Part shown: positions 37,373-45,918 of the stretch, piece by piece
Position numbering within the stretch: the first letter of the stretch is position 1
Layout of the letters: every line of letters starts with the position of its first letter
Source of the DNA: a bacterium
GTDB lineage: Bacteria > Joyebacterota > Joyebacteria > Joyebacterales > Joyebacteraceae
Direction: 5' to 3'
NCBI GenBank assembly: GCA_025782395.1
Contig: JALGZD010000219.1
Span: 62,001 to 126,000, forward strand
Length of the DNA: 64,000 bases
Position numbers and translations under genes: made by a program
Notes under the pieces: generated by a model
What the model was told of the DNA's origin: nothing
Database searches by the model: none
The model's input: the letters and a program-made list of their open reading frames with translations, nothing else

Positions 37373-38317
37373 CTACCGCAGGAACTCGTCGCGGGCGAGC
37401 AGCGCAGCGCCTACAACCCCGGCTGCGGGTCCCAGCACGGCTGGGGCCACTCGCGGCAGGTTTTCCCGACACCTCGAAGTGCGCCGGACCAGCTCGTTGC
37501 GTGCGCTGTCGAGAAGGAGCAGCCCAACCTCCGCCACACCCCCGCCGATCACGATGACTTCAGGGTCGAGCAGAGCGGTGATGTTGGCAAGCCCAACGCC
37601 GAGCGCCCGTCCGAGTTCATCAACCGCGGCGAGGGCAGCCTTGTCGCCTTCGGCGGCGGCGACCCCGATGTCGCGAGCGGTCAGGCCTTCGGTGCTCCCG
37701 CCAAGCGAACTGGACGTTTCTCTCTCGATATGAGAGAGAGCACGGCTGACAAGCGATTCCGCATTGACGAGCGGCTCCAGACATCCGGAGCCCCCGCAAG
37801 CGCACGGTGTCCGGCTCGACATGTCCACCGTTGTGTGTCCTATCTCGCCGGCGAACCCGTGATTGCCGTGATAGACCGAGCCGTTGAGGATGATGCCCGC
37901 GCCCATTCCAGTACCGAGCGTGATGACGACAGCACTCGTCGCGTCGCGAGCGGCCCCAACCAGGTACTCGGCATAAGCGGCCGCGTTCGCGTCGTTGTCG
38001 ATGATCATCGGCAGCGCTATCTGCTTGCCCAACATCTCGGCAAGTCTGACGTCGTGCCATGTCGGAAGATTCGGTGAGCGGCGGACTACTCCCAGATCGT
38101 GGGCGACAATCCCCGCGCAACCCACCCCACAGGCGACCGGACCTTCGGTGACTTCGGCAACGACGACGTCTGCAAGCTCTGTCGCAACGGACACAAGCTC
38201 GTATGGCTCCCCACCCGACCACCGGCGCTGCACAAACGCCTTCACACCGCCGTCGTCCCCGACGACAGCGGCCTTGACATTCGTCCCACCTACGTCAATG
38301 CCGAGGTAGTGGGTCAC
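37373..38317 (-). CDS. ROK-family sugar kinase (glucokinase-like)
   Basis: This 314-residue ROK protein starts with LGIDVGGTNVKAAVV (phosphate-1 loop) and has the LGTGMGAGII motif and the zinc site CACGGSGCLEP. These fit a cytoplasmic glucokinase or N-acylhexosamine kinase. The absence of an N-terminal helix-turn-helix rules out a ROK repressor. The gene lies downstream of a MalK-type ATPase with a 4-base overlap, so a sugar-import link is likely. Confidence 0.88.
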   Translation of the reverse strand: MTHYLGIDVGGTNVKAAVVGDDGGVKAFVQRRWSGGEPYELVSVATELADVVVAEVTEGPVACGVGCAGIVAHDLGVVRRSPNLPTWHDVRLAEMLGKQIALPMIIDNDANAAAYAEYLVGAARDATSAVVITLGTGMGAGIILNGSVYHGNHGFAGEIGHTTVDMSSRTPCACGGSGCLEPLVNAESLVSRALSHIERETSSSLGGSTEGLTARDIGVAAAEGDKAALAAVDELGRALGVGLANITALLDPEVIVIGGGVAEVGLLLLDSARNELVRRTSRCRENLPRVAPAVLGPAAGVVGAALLARDEFLR

Positions 38318-39441
38318 CGTACCTGGCCCTGATCACCAAACAGGAGCGACGCGCCCGTTTCCCTGTCGAACAGGTGAGCACTGGTGAGGTCGACCACAAG
38401 GTCGAGGTCCGAGTTGACGGCCGGAGGCGTTCTCACATCGATCCGTGCCACCATATCCTTCCCGCAGAGGTTGATGTAGAGGAAAATCTCGTTTCCCATG
38501 GGTTCAACGACATCGACGTGCACTCTGATGGAAGCCGCGGACTCGAGCCGAGCCGCCTGGTCAGCTTCATGGATATCCTCGGGGCGAATGCCCAGGACGA
38601 CGTCTTCGGAGCTGCCCTTGGGGATTTTCTCCGCGACGCAGTCGGGAAGTCGCGCCGAAAACTCCGGTGACTCGAAGCTGAATGCGCCCGATTCGCTCTT
38701 GAGCGTTCCTTCGATGAAGTTCATGGCGGGGCTGCCTATGAAACCTGCCACGAACTGGTTGGCAGGCCCATGGTAGATCGTGAGAGGGTCGGCCACCTGC
38801 TGCGACAGCCCATCCTTCATGACCATGATGCGTGTCCCCATGGTCATGGCCTCGACCTGATCGTGCGTCACGTAGATCATCGTAGCGCTGAGGCGCTCGT
38901 GGAGCTTGCTGATCTCCGTTCGCATCTGAACACGCAGCTTGGCGTCCAGGTTGGAAAGCGGTTCGTCAAAAAGAAAGACCCTCGGCTTGCGGACGATGGC
39001 CCTTCCCACGGCGACGCGCTGCCTCTGTCCTCCGGAGAGCGCCTTAGGGCGCCTGTCCAGGAGTTTCTCTATTCCAAGTATGTCGGCTGCGTCGCGAACG
39101 CGCTCATCGATCTCATCCTTCGGGTACTTTCTGAGGCGGAGCCCAAACGCCATGTTCTCGTAGACCGACATATGTGGGTAGAGGGCGTAGTTCTGAAAGA
39201 CCATGGCGATGTCACGATTCTTGGGGGGAACGTCGTTCACAAAACGGCCATCGATGAAGATCTCCCCTTCCGTCACATCCTCCAGTCCCGCCACCATTCT
39301 GAGAAGCGTCGACTTGCCGCACCCGGAGGGCCCGACCAGCACCACGAACTCGCGATCTTCTACAGTGAAGTTCATATCGCTGACGGCAACCACGTTGCCG
39401 TCGAAGACCTTCTTGACGCCCTTGATGATGACCTCGGCCAT
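38314..39441 (-). CDS. MalK/UgpC/MsmK-type ABC sugar transporter ATPase
   Basis: This 375-residue ATPase powers carbohydrate importers of the CUT1 class. Walker A is GPSGCGKSTLL, the Q-loop is VFQNYALYPHMSV, the signature is LSGGQRQRVAV and Walker B is VFLFDEPLSNLDAKLR. The C-terminal half contains the regulatory TOBE/MalK domain (FVAGFIGSPAMNF, LGIRPEDI). No permease or binding-protein genes are adjacent, so it may serve several importers, as MsmK does in streptococci. Confidence 0.93.
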   Translation of the reverse strand: MAEVIIKGVKKVFDGNVVAVSDMNFTVEDREFVVLVGPSGCGKSTLLRMVAGLEDVTEGEIFIDGRFVNDVPPKNRDIAMVFQNYALYPHMSVYENMAFGLRLRKYPKDEIDERVRDAADILGIEKLLDRRPKALSGGQRQRVAVGRAIVRKPRVFLFDEPLSNLDAKLRVQMRTEISKLHERLSATMIYVTHDQVEAMTMGTRIMVMKDGLSQQVADPLTIYHGPANQFVAGFIGSPAMNFIEGTLKSESGAFSFESPEFSARLPDCVAEKIPKGSSEDVVLGIRPEDIHEADQAARLESAASIRVHVDVVEPMGNEIFLYINLCGKDMVARIDVRTPPAVNSDLDLVVDLTSAHLFDRETGASLLFGDQGQVR

Positions 39442-39465
39442 CTGCACCTCCCGCGTCCTTCAACC

Positions 39466-40776
39466 CTAGAGGGAATCCCCTATCCCAAGGCTTATCATGA
39501 CATCGCCAACAGTGTAGTGGGAACCGGTGATCAAGACAAGATCCGCTTCGTGGGCCAGCGACAGTGCTCGCGCCACGGCGGCACCCGGCGATTCGACGAT
39601 TTCGTGCTCCAGCCGGTGGTTCTGGGCGATCTTCGCGAGTTCCGCCGGATCCGCGGCTCTCACGCTCGACGGCCGCGTCAGTATGACAAAATCCGCCACG
39701 TCCGAGATCGCACTCACGATGCCCTCAAGATCCTTGTCGGCCATCACGCCCAGAACAACTACCACCGAGTCGTATTCGAAGACCTCGCGCACGGCCGCCA
39801 CCAGCACATTGGCCGCGTCGGGATTGTGTGCTACATCCGCTACGACCGTCGGCCGGCGGTCGAGTATCTGCATTCTGCCCACGCATCCCGACTCCCCCAG
39901 CCCGCGCCTGAGTGACATCTCCGAAAGATCGAGCATACCCTCGCGCGAAAGCTCGTGCGCAACGACAGCCGCACAGGCGGCATTCGCAACCTGATGACGC
40001 CCCAGGAGTGAGATGGAAAGCCCATTGTAGACGGTTGCATCGTAGGCGAGATCGAAGATGCTGCCGGTCGAGATGACGGACACGCGGTCGATTTCCGTCT
40101 CTTCGGCGACCGAGATGAAGCGCGCGCCGCGTGTGGCTGCTGCATCGCGTATGACGCCCAGAGCATCTCCCGTAGCACCCGAAACCACCACACCACCCGT
40201 CCTGATGATCCCGGCCTTCTTGCCCGCGATCTCAGTCACAGAGGCGCCCAGAACATGGGTGTGATCCACGGCAACGCTCGTGATCACCGACAACGCGGAG
40301 TCCAGAGCGCTTGTGGCATCCATGGCACCCCCCATGCCTACCTCGACCACGGCGATATCCACATTTTCCTCTGCGAAGAGCACAGTCGCTGCAGCCGTAG
40401 CGATCTCGAAAAACGTAGCCTCGATCTTGTCGGCCGCCGGCTTGAGCCGCTCGATGACCGACACGATCCGATCCGGTGTCGCGCGGGAGTTGTTCACAAC
40501 GAAGCGTTCGGTGAAGTCGATCACGTGTGGAGAAGTGAAGAGGCCTGTCCTGAGCTCGTGTTCGACAAGAATCGACGCGATCATGGTCGACGTCGACCCT
40601 TTGCCGTTTGTTCCGGCAACCTGGACGATGCGAAAGCGCTTGTGGGGATTTCCGACGGTCTGGAGCAGGAACTCAACCCTCTCGAGCCCCGGCTTCATCA
40701 CGAATCGCCGGCGAGTGAAGAGCCAGTCCAGGCATGATTGGTAGGAATCAAAGACCTTGCTTCCGCGCCTGCTCAA
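39466..40776 (-). CDS. folC: Folylpolyglutamate synthase / dihydrofolate synthase
   Basis: This Mur-ligase-family enzyme of 436 residues adds glutamate to folates, or makes dihydrofolate. It shows VAGTNGKGSTSTMIASIL (P-loop), the TSPHV motif, GMGGAMDATSALDS and HNPDAA. The TTG at 40776 has a GGAGG site six bases upstream and gives a plausible N-terminus. The upstream ATG alternatives would overlap accD by many more codons. The TTG overlaps the accD end by 29 bases. Confidence 0.9.
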   Translation of the reverse strand: MSRRGSKVFDSYQSCLDWLFTRRRFVMKPGLERVEFLLQTVGNPHKRFRIVQVAGTNGKGSTSTMIASILVEHELRTGLFTSPHVIDFTERFVVNNSRATPDRIVSVIERLKPAADKIEATFFEIATAAATVLFAEENVDIAVVEVGMGGAMDATSALDSALSVITSVAVDHTHVLGASVTEIAGKKAGIIRTGGVVVSGATGDALGVIRDAAATRGARFISVAEETEIDRVSVISTGSIFDLAYDATVYNGLSISLLGRHQVANAACAAVVAHELSREGMLDLSEMSLRRGLGESGCVGRMQILDRRPTVVADVAHNPDAANVLVAAVREVFEYDSVVVVLGVMADKDLEGIVSAISDVADFVILTRPSSVRAADPAELAKIAQNHRLEHEIVESPGAAVARALSLAHEADLVLITGSHYTVGDVMISLGIGDSL

Positions 40777-41650
40777 GCGTGTCCTCCGCCCGATCCCGTG
40801 CGTCATCGGAGAAGAAGTCAAGAACCCGCACGATGGCGCTCTTCAGTTCCTTGCGATGAACGATCATGTCGACCATCCCGTGCTCCAGCAGGAACTCCGA
40901 GCGCTGGAAGCCGTCGGGAAGGTCCTGTTTGATGGTCTGCTGTATGACGCGAGGCCCGGCGAACCCAATGAGAGCACCCGGCTCGGCGATGATGACGTCA
41001 CCGAGCGACGCGAAGCTGGCGGTGACTCCGCCGGTCGTCGGGTGAGCCTGGATGGCAATGTGCGGGAGCCCCTCTTCGTGGAGCTTGGCGAGCATAGCGC
41101 TCGTCTTGGCCATCTGCATGAGTGAGAGGATACCCTCCTGCATTCTCGCTCCGCCCGTGCTCGAGAGCGTGATCACAGGGACGCGCTCCTCCACCGCCAT
41201 CCTTGTGAGCCGCGCTATCTTCTCGCCCATGACGGATCCCATGCTCCCTCCGAGAAATCCGAAATCGAGGACCGCGAGCATGACCAGGTGACCACCGACA
41301 CGGGCGCTGCCTGTCAGGACGGCAGAGTTGTGTCCTGTCTTCTTCTTGGCGGCTTCTATCCGGTCGACATACTTCTTCGAATCCACGAAGCCGAGGGGGT
41401 CTATCGACTCAAGGCCGGTCAGAAGCTCAACGTAGCTGCCTGAGTCCGTGAGGATATCCATGTACTTGTCGGCCGAGATGCGGAAGTGATGCCCGCACTT
41501 GCCGCACGTCCAGAGATTTTTCTCAAGCTCCTTGTGGTAGAGGATCTCCCCGCAACCGTCACACTTCTTCCACAGGCCATCGGGCACATTGAGCTTTTTG
41601 GCATCCTTGATGCGCGGCTTGCGGCGCTTGAGCCATGAGACCTGGTCCAT
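40748..41650 (-). CDS. accD: Acetyl-CoA carboxylase carboxyltransferase subunit beta
   Basis: AccD with AccA moves the carboxyl group to acetyl-CoA to form malonyl-CoA for fatty acids. The 300-residue protein has the N-terminal zinc finger (CDGC and CGKC), then a crotonase-like fold with SSTGGARMQEG, a GGVTASFASLGDVIIAEPGALIGFAG motif and RVIQQT. accA is not in the window. The start at 41650 follows a GGAG site. Confidence 0.97.
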   Translation of the reverse strand: MDQVSWLKRRKPRIKDAKKLNVPDGLWKKCDGCGEILYHKELEKNLWTCGKCGHHFRISADKYMDILTDSGSYVELLTGLESIDPLGFVDSKKYVDRIEAAKKKTGHNSAVLTGSARVGGHLVMLAVLDFGFLGGSMGSVMGEKIARLTRMAVEERVPVITLSSTGGARMQEGILSLMQMAKTSAMLAKLHEEGLPHIAIQAHPTTGGVTASFASLGDVIIAEPGALIGFAGPRVIQQTIKQDLPDGFQRSEFLLEHGMVDMIVHRKELKSAIVRVLDFFSDDARDRAEDTLEQARKQGL

Positions 41651-41757
41651 CTCTCGGTTCTCCTGTGTCTGGTACGGTTCTCCGGAGCAGCAGGCCATCG
41701 GTCGATCGTGCATCTATGATGACACGACTGCGGCCGCCGGGCAACCCCTACCAGTGG

Positions 41758-42576
41758 CTAAAACTGTTGGGCAACCCCCGACACAATGCGATACAGCTTC
41801 TCCCCACCGGCTTTTCCCGCTGCCAGGACCTCCCTGTGGGTCGTCTTGTGCCCGCTCCCGGGGACCGCCAGATTCGTGATGAGTGCTATGCCCATCACCT
41901 TCAGCCCCAGCGCCCGCGCTGCCTGAACCTCCAGCACGGTCGACATCCCGATTGCGGAGCCACCGATCCGGCGCATCATCCTGATCTCAGCCGGAGTCTC
42001 GTAGGTCGGCCCAAGCGCACCGATGTAGACTCCACTCCTGAGTGTCACTCTCTCTTCAGCAGCCACAGCCGCAGCCTGCCGACGAAGACGCTCTGAGTAG
42101 GCGTCGCCCATTCTGAACGTTGATGCAGGAAGACGTCGCGGTCCCCAGACGAGCGAGAGCTGATCCGTTATCAGCATGAGGTCACCGACCTCGAAGTCGG
42201 GGTCAAGCCCGCCCGATGCGTTCGTCACGACGATGATCCGCACGCCGAACTCGGCCGCCAGTCTCACTGTGAACGTGACCCCCAGCGGCGTGTGCCCCTC
42301 ATAGAGATGGACACGCCCGGCGAAGACCATCGTCCTTTCCCCGCCGATTTCTCCGACCACAAGTGCACCGCGATGCCCGGCTACTGCGGTCGTCGGAAAC
42401 CCGGGGATCTTCTCGTACGGCACGGTGAGATCGGGTTCGAAGCTGTTCGTGAACGACGACAGCCCGGATCCAAGAATGACGCACGTACCCGGGCGCCCCA
42501 CTCCAAGATCCCGCAGCCGAGCTGCTGCTCTCTTGAGCGCCTTCGACTCAGCGCTCTTCATTCCAAGTCCCATCAT
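41758..42576 (-). CDS. Purine nucleoside phosphorylase (trimeric type)
   Basis: This 272-residue enzyme splits (deoxy)inosine and guanosine with phosphate in purine salvage. VILGSGLSSF, HRGALVVGEIGG, GRVHLYEGH, TNASGGLDPDF, GPTYETPAEIRM and IGMSTVLEVQAA match the low-molecular-mass trimeric family. The gene overlaps the rimI end by 29 bases. The first Met is at 42576; later Met codons at 42573 and 42561 (before KSAES) are also possible. Confidence 0.94.
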   Translation of the reverse strand: MMGLGMKSAESKALKRAAARLRDLGVGRPGTCVILGSGLSSFTNSFEPDLTVPYEKIPGFPTTAVAGHRGALVVGEIGGERTMVFAGRVHLYEGHTPLGVTFTVRLAAEFGVRIIVVTNASGGLDPDFEVGDLMLITDQLSLVWGPRRLPASTFRMGDAYSERLRRQAAAVAAEERVTLRSGVYIGALGPTYETPAEIRMMRRIGGSAIGMSTVLEVQAARALGLKVMGIALITNLAVPGSGHKTTHREVLAAGKAGGEKLYRIVSGVAQQF

Positions 42577-43087
42577 GCCCCCGAATCCGCTCCCCCACCT
42601 CCGCCAGCATCACGATCGCGTCCTCGCCATTGTCGGAATAGTATCCCCTTCGAATGGCCACGGGTCTGAATCCGTAGCGCTCGTAGAGACCGATGGCCCT
42701 CTCGTTGGACGAGCGCACCTCGAGCGTCGCCAAGCGCACTCCTCGTTCACAGGCGATCCGGATTCCCTCGGTCAGGAGTCGTTTCGCGATGCCTCGCCCC
42801 TGCCTCTTCGTGGTAACCGCCACGTTCCCGATGTGGAACTCATCCTCGATGATCCAGCCGATGACATAGCCGACAACCCGACCCTGCTCCTCGCTGACGA
42901 GCGCGAGTGTCGGAGGTGAACGCTTGAGATCGGCCTCGAATGCCTGTCTCGACCACGGGGTTGAGAAGAGTTCTCTCTCGATGGCACACACATCGTCGAG
43001 GTCAGCGAGCTTCATGGCTCGGACGTTGGTGGATGACGTGGGCACTGTGCATCCCCCCGGCAGGGTCCGCAAAACCCGCTCGATCAT
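42548..43087 (-). CDS. rimI: Ribosomal protein alanine N-acetyltransferase RimI-like
   Basis: This 179-residue GNAT acetyltransferase has the acetyl-CoA loop VTTKRQGRGIAKRLL and the C-terminal ERYGFRPVAIRRGYY. The order tsaE-tsaB-rimI is a very common bacterial arrangement. RimI modifies ribosomal protein S18 in E. coli; other members act on other proteins. I place the start at the ATG at 43087; a GTG two codons earlier is possible. It begins 12 bases after the tsaB stop. Confidence 0.9.
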   Translation of the reverse strand: MIERVLRTLPGGCTVPTSSTNVRAMKLADLDDVCAIERELFSTPWSRQAFEADLKRSPPTLALVSEEQGRVVGYVIGWIIEDEFHIGNVAVTTKRQGRGIAKRLLTEGIRIACERGVRLATLEVRSSNERAIGLYERYGFRPVAIRRGYYSDNGEDAIVMLAEVGERIRGHDGTWNEER

Positions 43088-43099
43088 ATGCACCTGAGA

Positions 43100-43771
43100 T
43101 CATATGCCCCTGAGATAGACCGGCTCAAGACCATCAAGCTCAGGCGCTTCGCCTTCACCGGCCGCCCGAGCTGCGAGTGCCGCCAGCACCACAGGATCGC
43201 TGACATCGACACTGCGCTCGGGAACTGACAGGTCGTCACCAAGAATGGCTTTGAGCTCGTGAGCATACCTGGAAGCTCCTGAGCCTACCGGTTGAACCGT
43301 ACGGCCACCGGCCGCGTCCAGCGCCAGTCGCGCTGCCTCCTGCGGGTCGAGCGCGGCGTCCTCCGAGAGACGCTCTCGCCCTCGCGCTGCATCGAAAAGC
43401 GCGCAGTAGACCTCTCCCCTTCTCGCATCGATCACCGAGAGAACCAGCCCATCGCGGGCAGGCGCGCTCAGCGCAAGCGCCTCGGTCGTGGAGACAGGCC
43501 AGACCGGCAGTCCGGTGGAAACGGTCAGCCCCTTGGCGGTCGCCAGCCCGACTCTCAAACCACTGAACCTGCCGGGTCCCACCGCGACGGCTATGCCGTC
43601 CATATCCTCAAGAGCGACTCCGGCCTCGCGAAGGGCAGTCGAGACAACCTCCATCAGGCGCTCGGCATGCCCTCGCTCCGCACGTCGCTCCGAGACAGCC
43701 ATGAGCCTGTCCCCGTCGACCACCGCGACGACTTCCACAGGTGTCGATGTGTCAATCGTGAGAAGCTGCAT
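43100..43771 (-). CDS. tsaB: tRNA t6A biosynthesis protein TsaB
   Basis: TsaB is the non-catalytic partner of TsaD in making N6-threonylcarbamoyladenosine at position 37 of ANN-decoding tRNAs. The 223-residue protein begins MQLLTIDTST, then has GHAERLMEVV and VGPGRFSGLRVGLATAKGL, diagnostic of the family. It overlaps tsaE by 20 bases. TsaD and TsaC are not in the window. Confidence 0.95.
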   Translation of the reverse strand: MQLLTIDTSTPVEVVAVVDGDRLMAVSERRAERGHAERLMEVVSTALREAGVALEDMDGIAVAVGPGRFSGLRVGLATAKGLTVSTGLPVWPVSTTEALALSAPARDGLVLSVIDARRGEVYCALFDAARGRERLSEDAALDPQEAARLALDAAGGRTVQPVGSGASRYAHELKAILGDDLSVPERSVDVSDPVVLAALAARAAGEGEAPELDGLEPVYLRGI

Positions 43772-44258
43772 CTTCTGACCGATCTCTCCACAATTCCATG
43801 ACCGCATCCGTCACACGGATGTGTCTGTCGCCGTGTGCGTCGAGTGTGATAGTGCGTCTATCCGGAGCGTCTATCGAAATCCGTATGTCGAGCCTCTCGT
43901 CCGGGAGAAGTTCTTGGGCGCGCTCCGCCCACTCGATGATAGCCACTCCGTCGCCGAAGAAGAGCTCGCGGTACCCGAGATCCTCGATCTCAGCCGGATT
44001 GTGAATCCTGTAGAGGTCGACGTGCAGAATCGGCACCCGCCCGGCGTATTCGTTGACTATGACAAAGCTGGGACTGGACACGTAGCCGTCGTACCCGAGG
44101 CCGGTCGAGATGCCTTGGGCAAGCACGGTCTTCCCGCTTCCCAGATCACCGTAGAGCGCGATGAGATCTCCAGCCTTGAGCAGACGTCCCAGCGCACGAC
44201 CCAGTTCCCGGCTTTCGCCGGAAGACATGGAAACCAGGCTCTGGGCTTCCGCACTCAT
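43752..44258 (-). CDS. tsaE: tRNA t6A biosynthesis ATPase TsaE
   Basis: This 168-residue ATPase drives the TsaBDE cycle. Walker A is GDLGSGKTVLAQG, the SPSFVIVNEY motif and HVDLYRI are conserved, and IIEWAER is typical. It lies between a PorX-like regulator and tsaB with overlaps on both sides (4 and 20 bases). As I recall, the tsaE-PorX neighbourhood is also seen in many Bacteroidota genomes. Confidence 0.95.
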   Translation of the reverse strand: MSAEAQSLVSMSSGESRELGRALGRLLKAGDLIALYGDLGSGKTVLAQGISTGLGYDGYVSSPSFVIVNEYAGRVPILHVDLYRIHNPAEIEDLGYRELFFGDGVAIIEWAERAQELLPDERLDIRISIDAPDRRTITLDAHGDRHIRVTDAVMELWRDRSEDAASHD

Positions 44259-45832
44259 CGCCGTGACCTATCCCTTGGGGTCATGACGGCACAGGGAAGA
44301 ATCATCTCTTCGGTCGAGATGCCCCCGTGCTGGAAGCTGCCTCGGTACTGCCGCTCGTACTTGTGGAATTCCGTCGGGTAGACGAAATAGTAATCTTCCT
44401 TCGCGATGGCGTACTGCTTGCTCACACCATCAGTCGGAAGCCGGAAGCGGCCTGGGTCATCTATGAGGAATGTCTCCTTCGGGTTGTAGCCAAGATTGCT
44501 CCCGAACTTGTAGCGGATGTTCGTTGTCGTCGCCTTGTTGCCTCGTATAAGCGCGGCGCGCTTGCTCAGAACGGCCCCATGGTCGGTCGTCAGAACGACC
44601 GTGGCCTTCTGTCGCGCCATCTCCACGATGATGTCGTACAGGGCCGAATGCAGGAACCACGACCGCACGAGCGAGCGGAAGGCTGGCTCATCCGGCGCGA
44701 TCTCCTGGAGAATCTCGGATTCCGAGCGCCCGTGCGAGAGGATGTCGACGAAGTTGTAGACAAGTGAGACGAACGGGATATCATGGAATGATACCATCTT
44801 CCGTCTCACGTTGTCCGCCTCATCTTTCTCATAGATTTTCACATACTTGTGGTTGGGATTGACTCTGATACCCATCCGCCTCAGCTGCCCGTCCATGAGC
44901 TGGCGCTCGTAGCGATTCTTGCCGTACTGGTCTTTTGAGCGCGCGTCCCAGATATCGGGGAACTTCTCGCCGAACTCCGTGGGGTAGAGTCCGCTGAACA
45001 GCGCGTTTCGTGAGTACGGCGTCGCCGTCGGCAGGATGGAGTAGTAGTAGTGGTTTTCTATGTCGAAGAAGGGCTCCAGACTCGGCATGAGACTCATCCA
45101 GTGGTCGAGTCTCAGGCAGTCGAGCACTACGAAGTAGACCTTCTTCTTGGCCGTCAAGAGCGGCGCAACGTACTCACGGAAAATGTCCGGAGAGAGAAGC
45201 GGCCGATCAGGGTCGTCGTTGACCCAACCCTCGTAGGCGCCCTCCACGTAGCGAGAGAACTCCGCGTTCGCCGACCTCTGGAGATCGTGGTGGATCTGCC
45301 TGAGACCCGGATCCCGAACGCGGTCGAGCTCCAGATCCCAGTGGACGACTTTCGTATAGAACTGTATCCACTCGCGCCAGTCCATCGTACCCATGATCTG
45401 TGCCCGGAGCTGGCTGTTCTCCTGAGCGTATGTCTGCGCCATCCGATCCCGCCGCATTCTCCGCCCATCGAGAATGCGCTTGATCGCGCTCATAACCTGC
45501 GTCGGTTTGACAGGCTTGATGAGGAAATCATCGATGCGCTTGCCGAGCGCGTCGTTCATGAGATCCTCCTCCTCGCTCTTCGTCACCATGACGACGGGAA
45601 CGGATGGGTCCAGCTCCTTCATCTCTGCCAGCGTTGTAAGTCCGTCCATACCAACCATCATCTCGTCGAGCAGGATAATATCGTAGCGTCCTTCCTTGAT
45701 CATCTCGATCGCTACTTCGCCGCTCGTCGCCGTCGCCACATCGTAACCTCGCTGCTCCAGGAAGATGATGTGCGGCTTCAGCATATCTATCTCATCGTCG
45801 ACCCAGAGGATTCGCCTGTTTGCAGTATCCAT
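44255..45832 (-). CDS. porX: PorX-like response regulator with PglZ phosphodiesterase domain
   Basis: This 525-residue protein combines a receiver domain (phosphoacceptor Asp56 in LLDEMM, Thr84, Lys106 in IKPVKP) with a helical linker and a PglZ alkaline-phosphatase-fold domain. The latter shows VVLDCLRLDHW, SILPTATPYSRNALFSGL, TTDHG and the end motif QHGGISTEEMILP, which match PorX of Bacteroidota. There PorX controls type IX secretion genes and has Zn-dependent phosphodiesterase activity. Here the kinase gene is directly upstream, 86 bases away. The start ATG at 45832 has an AGGA site. Confidence 0.92.
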   Translation of the reverse strand: MDTANRRILWVDDEIDMLKPHIIFLEQRGYDVATATSGEVAIEMIKEGRYDIILLDEMMVGMDGLTTLAEMKELDPSVPVVMVTKSEEEDLMNDALGKRIDDFLIKPVKPTQVMSAIKRILDGRRMRRDRMAQTYAQENSQLRAQIMGTMDWREWIQFYTKVVHWDLELDRVRDPGLRQIHHDLQRSANAEFSRYVEGAYEGWVNDDPDRPLLSPDIFREYVAPLLTAKKKVYFVVLDCLRLDHWMSLMPSLEPFFDIENHYYYSILPTATPYSRNALFSGLYPTEFGEKFPDIWDARSKDQYGKNRYERQLMDGQLRRMGIRVNPNHKYVKIYEKDEADNVRRKMVSFHDIPFVSLVYNFVDILSHGRSESEILQEIAPDEPAFRSLVRSWFLHSALYDIIVEMARQKATVVLTTDHGAVLSKRAALIRGNKATTTNIRYKFGSNLGYNPKETFLIDDPGRFRLPTDGVSKQYAIAKEDYYFVYPTEFHKYERQYRGSFQHGGISTEEMILPCAVMTPRDRSRR

Positions 45833-45918
45833 CTTGAAATCCTGTCCTCTCTTCGTACGGATCGCCCCCGACACGCAGCCGGTCCGGCTGGAGCAACTCC
45901 TGTGGCTGGAAACTCGTG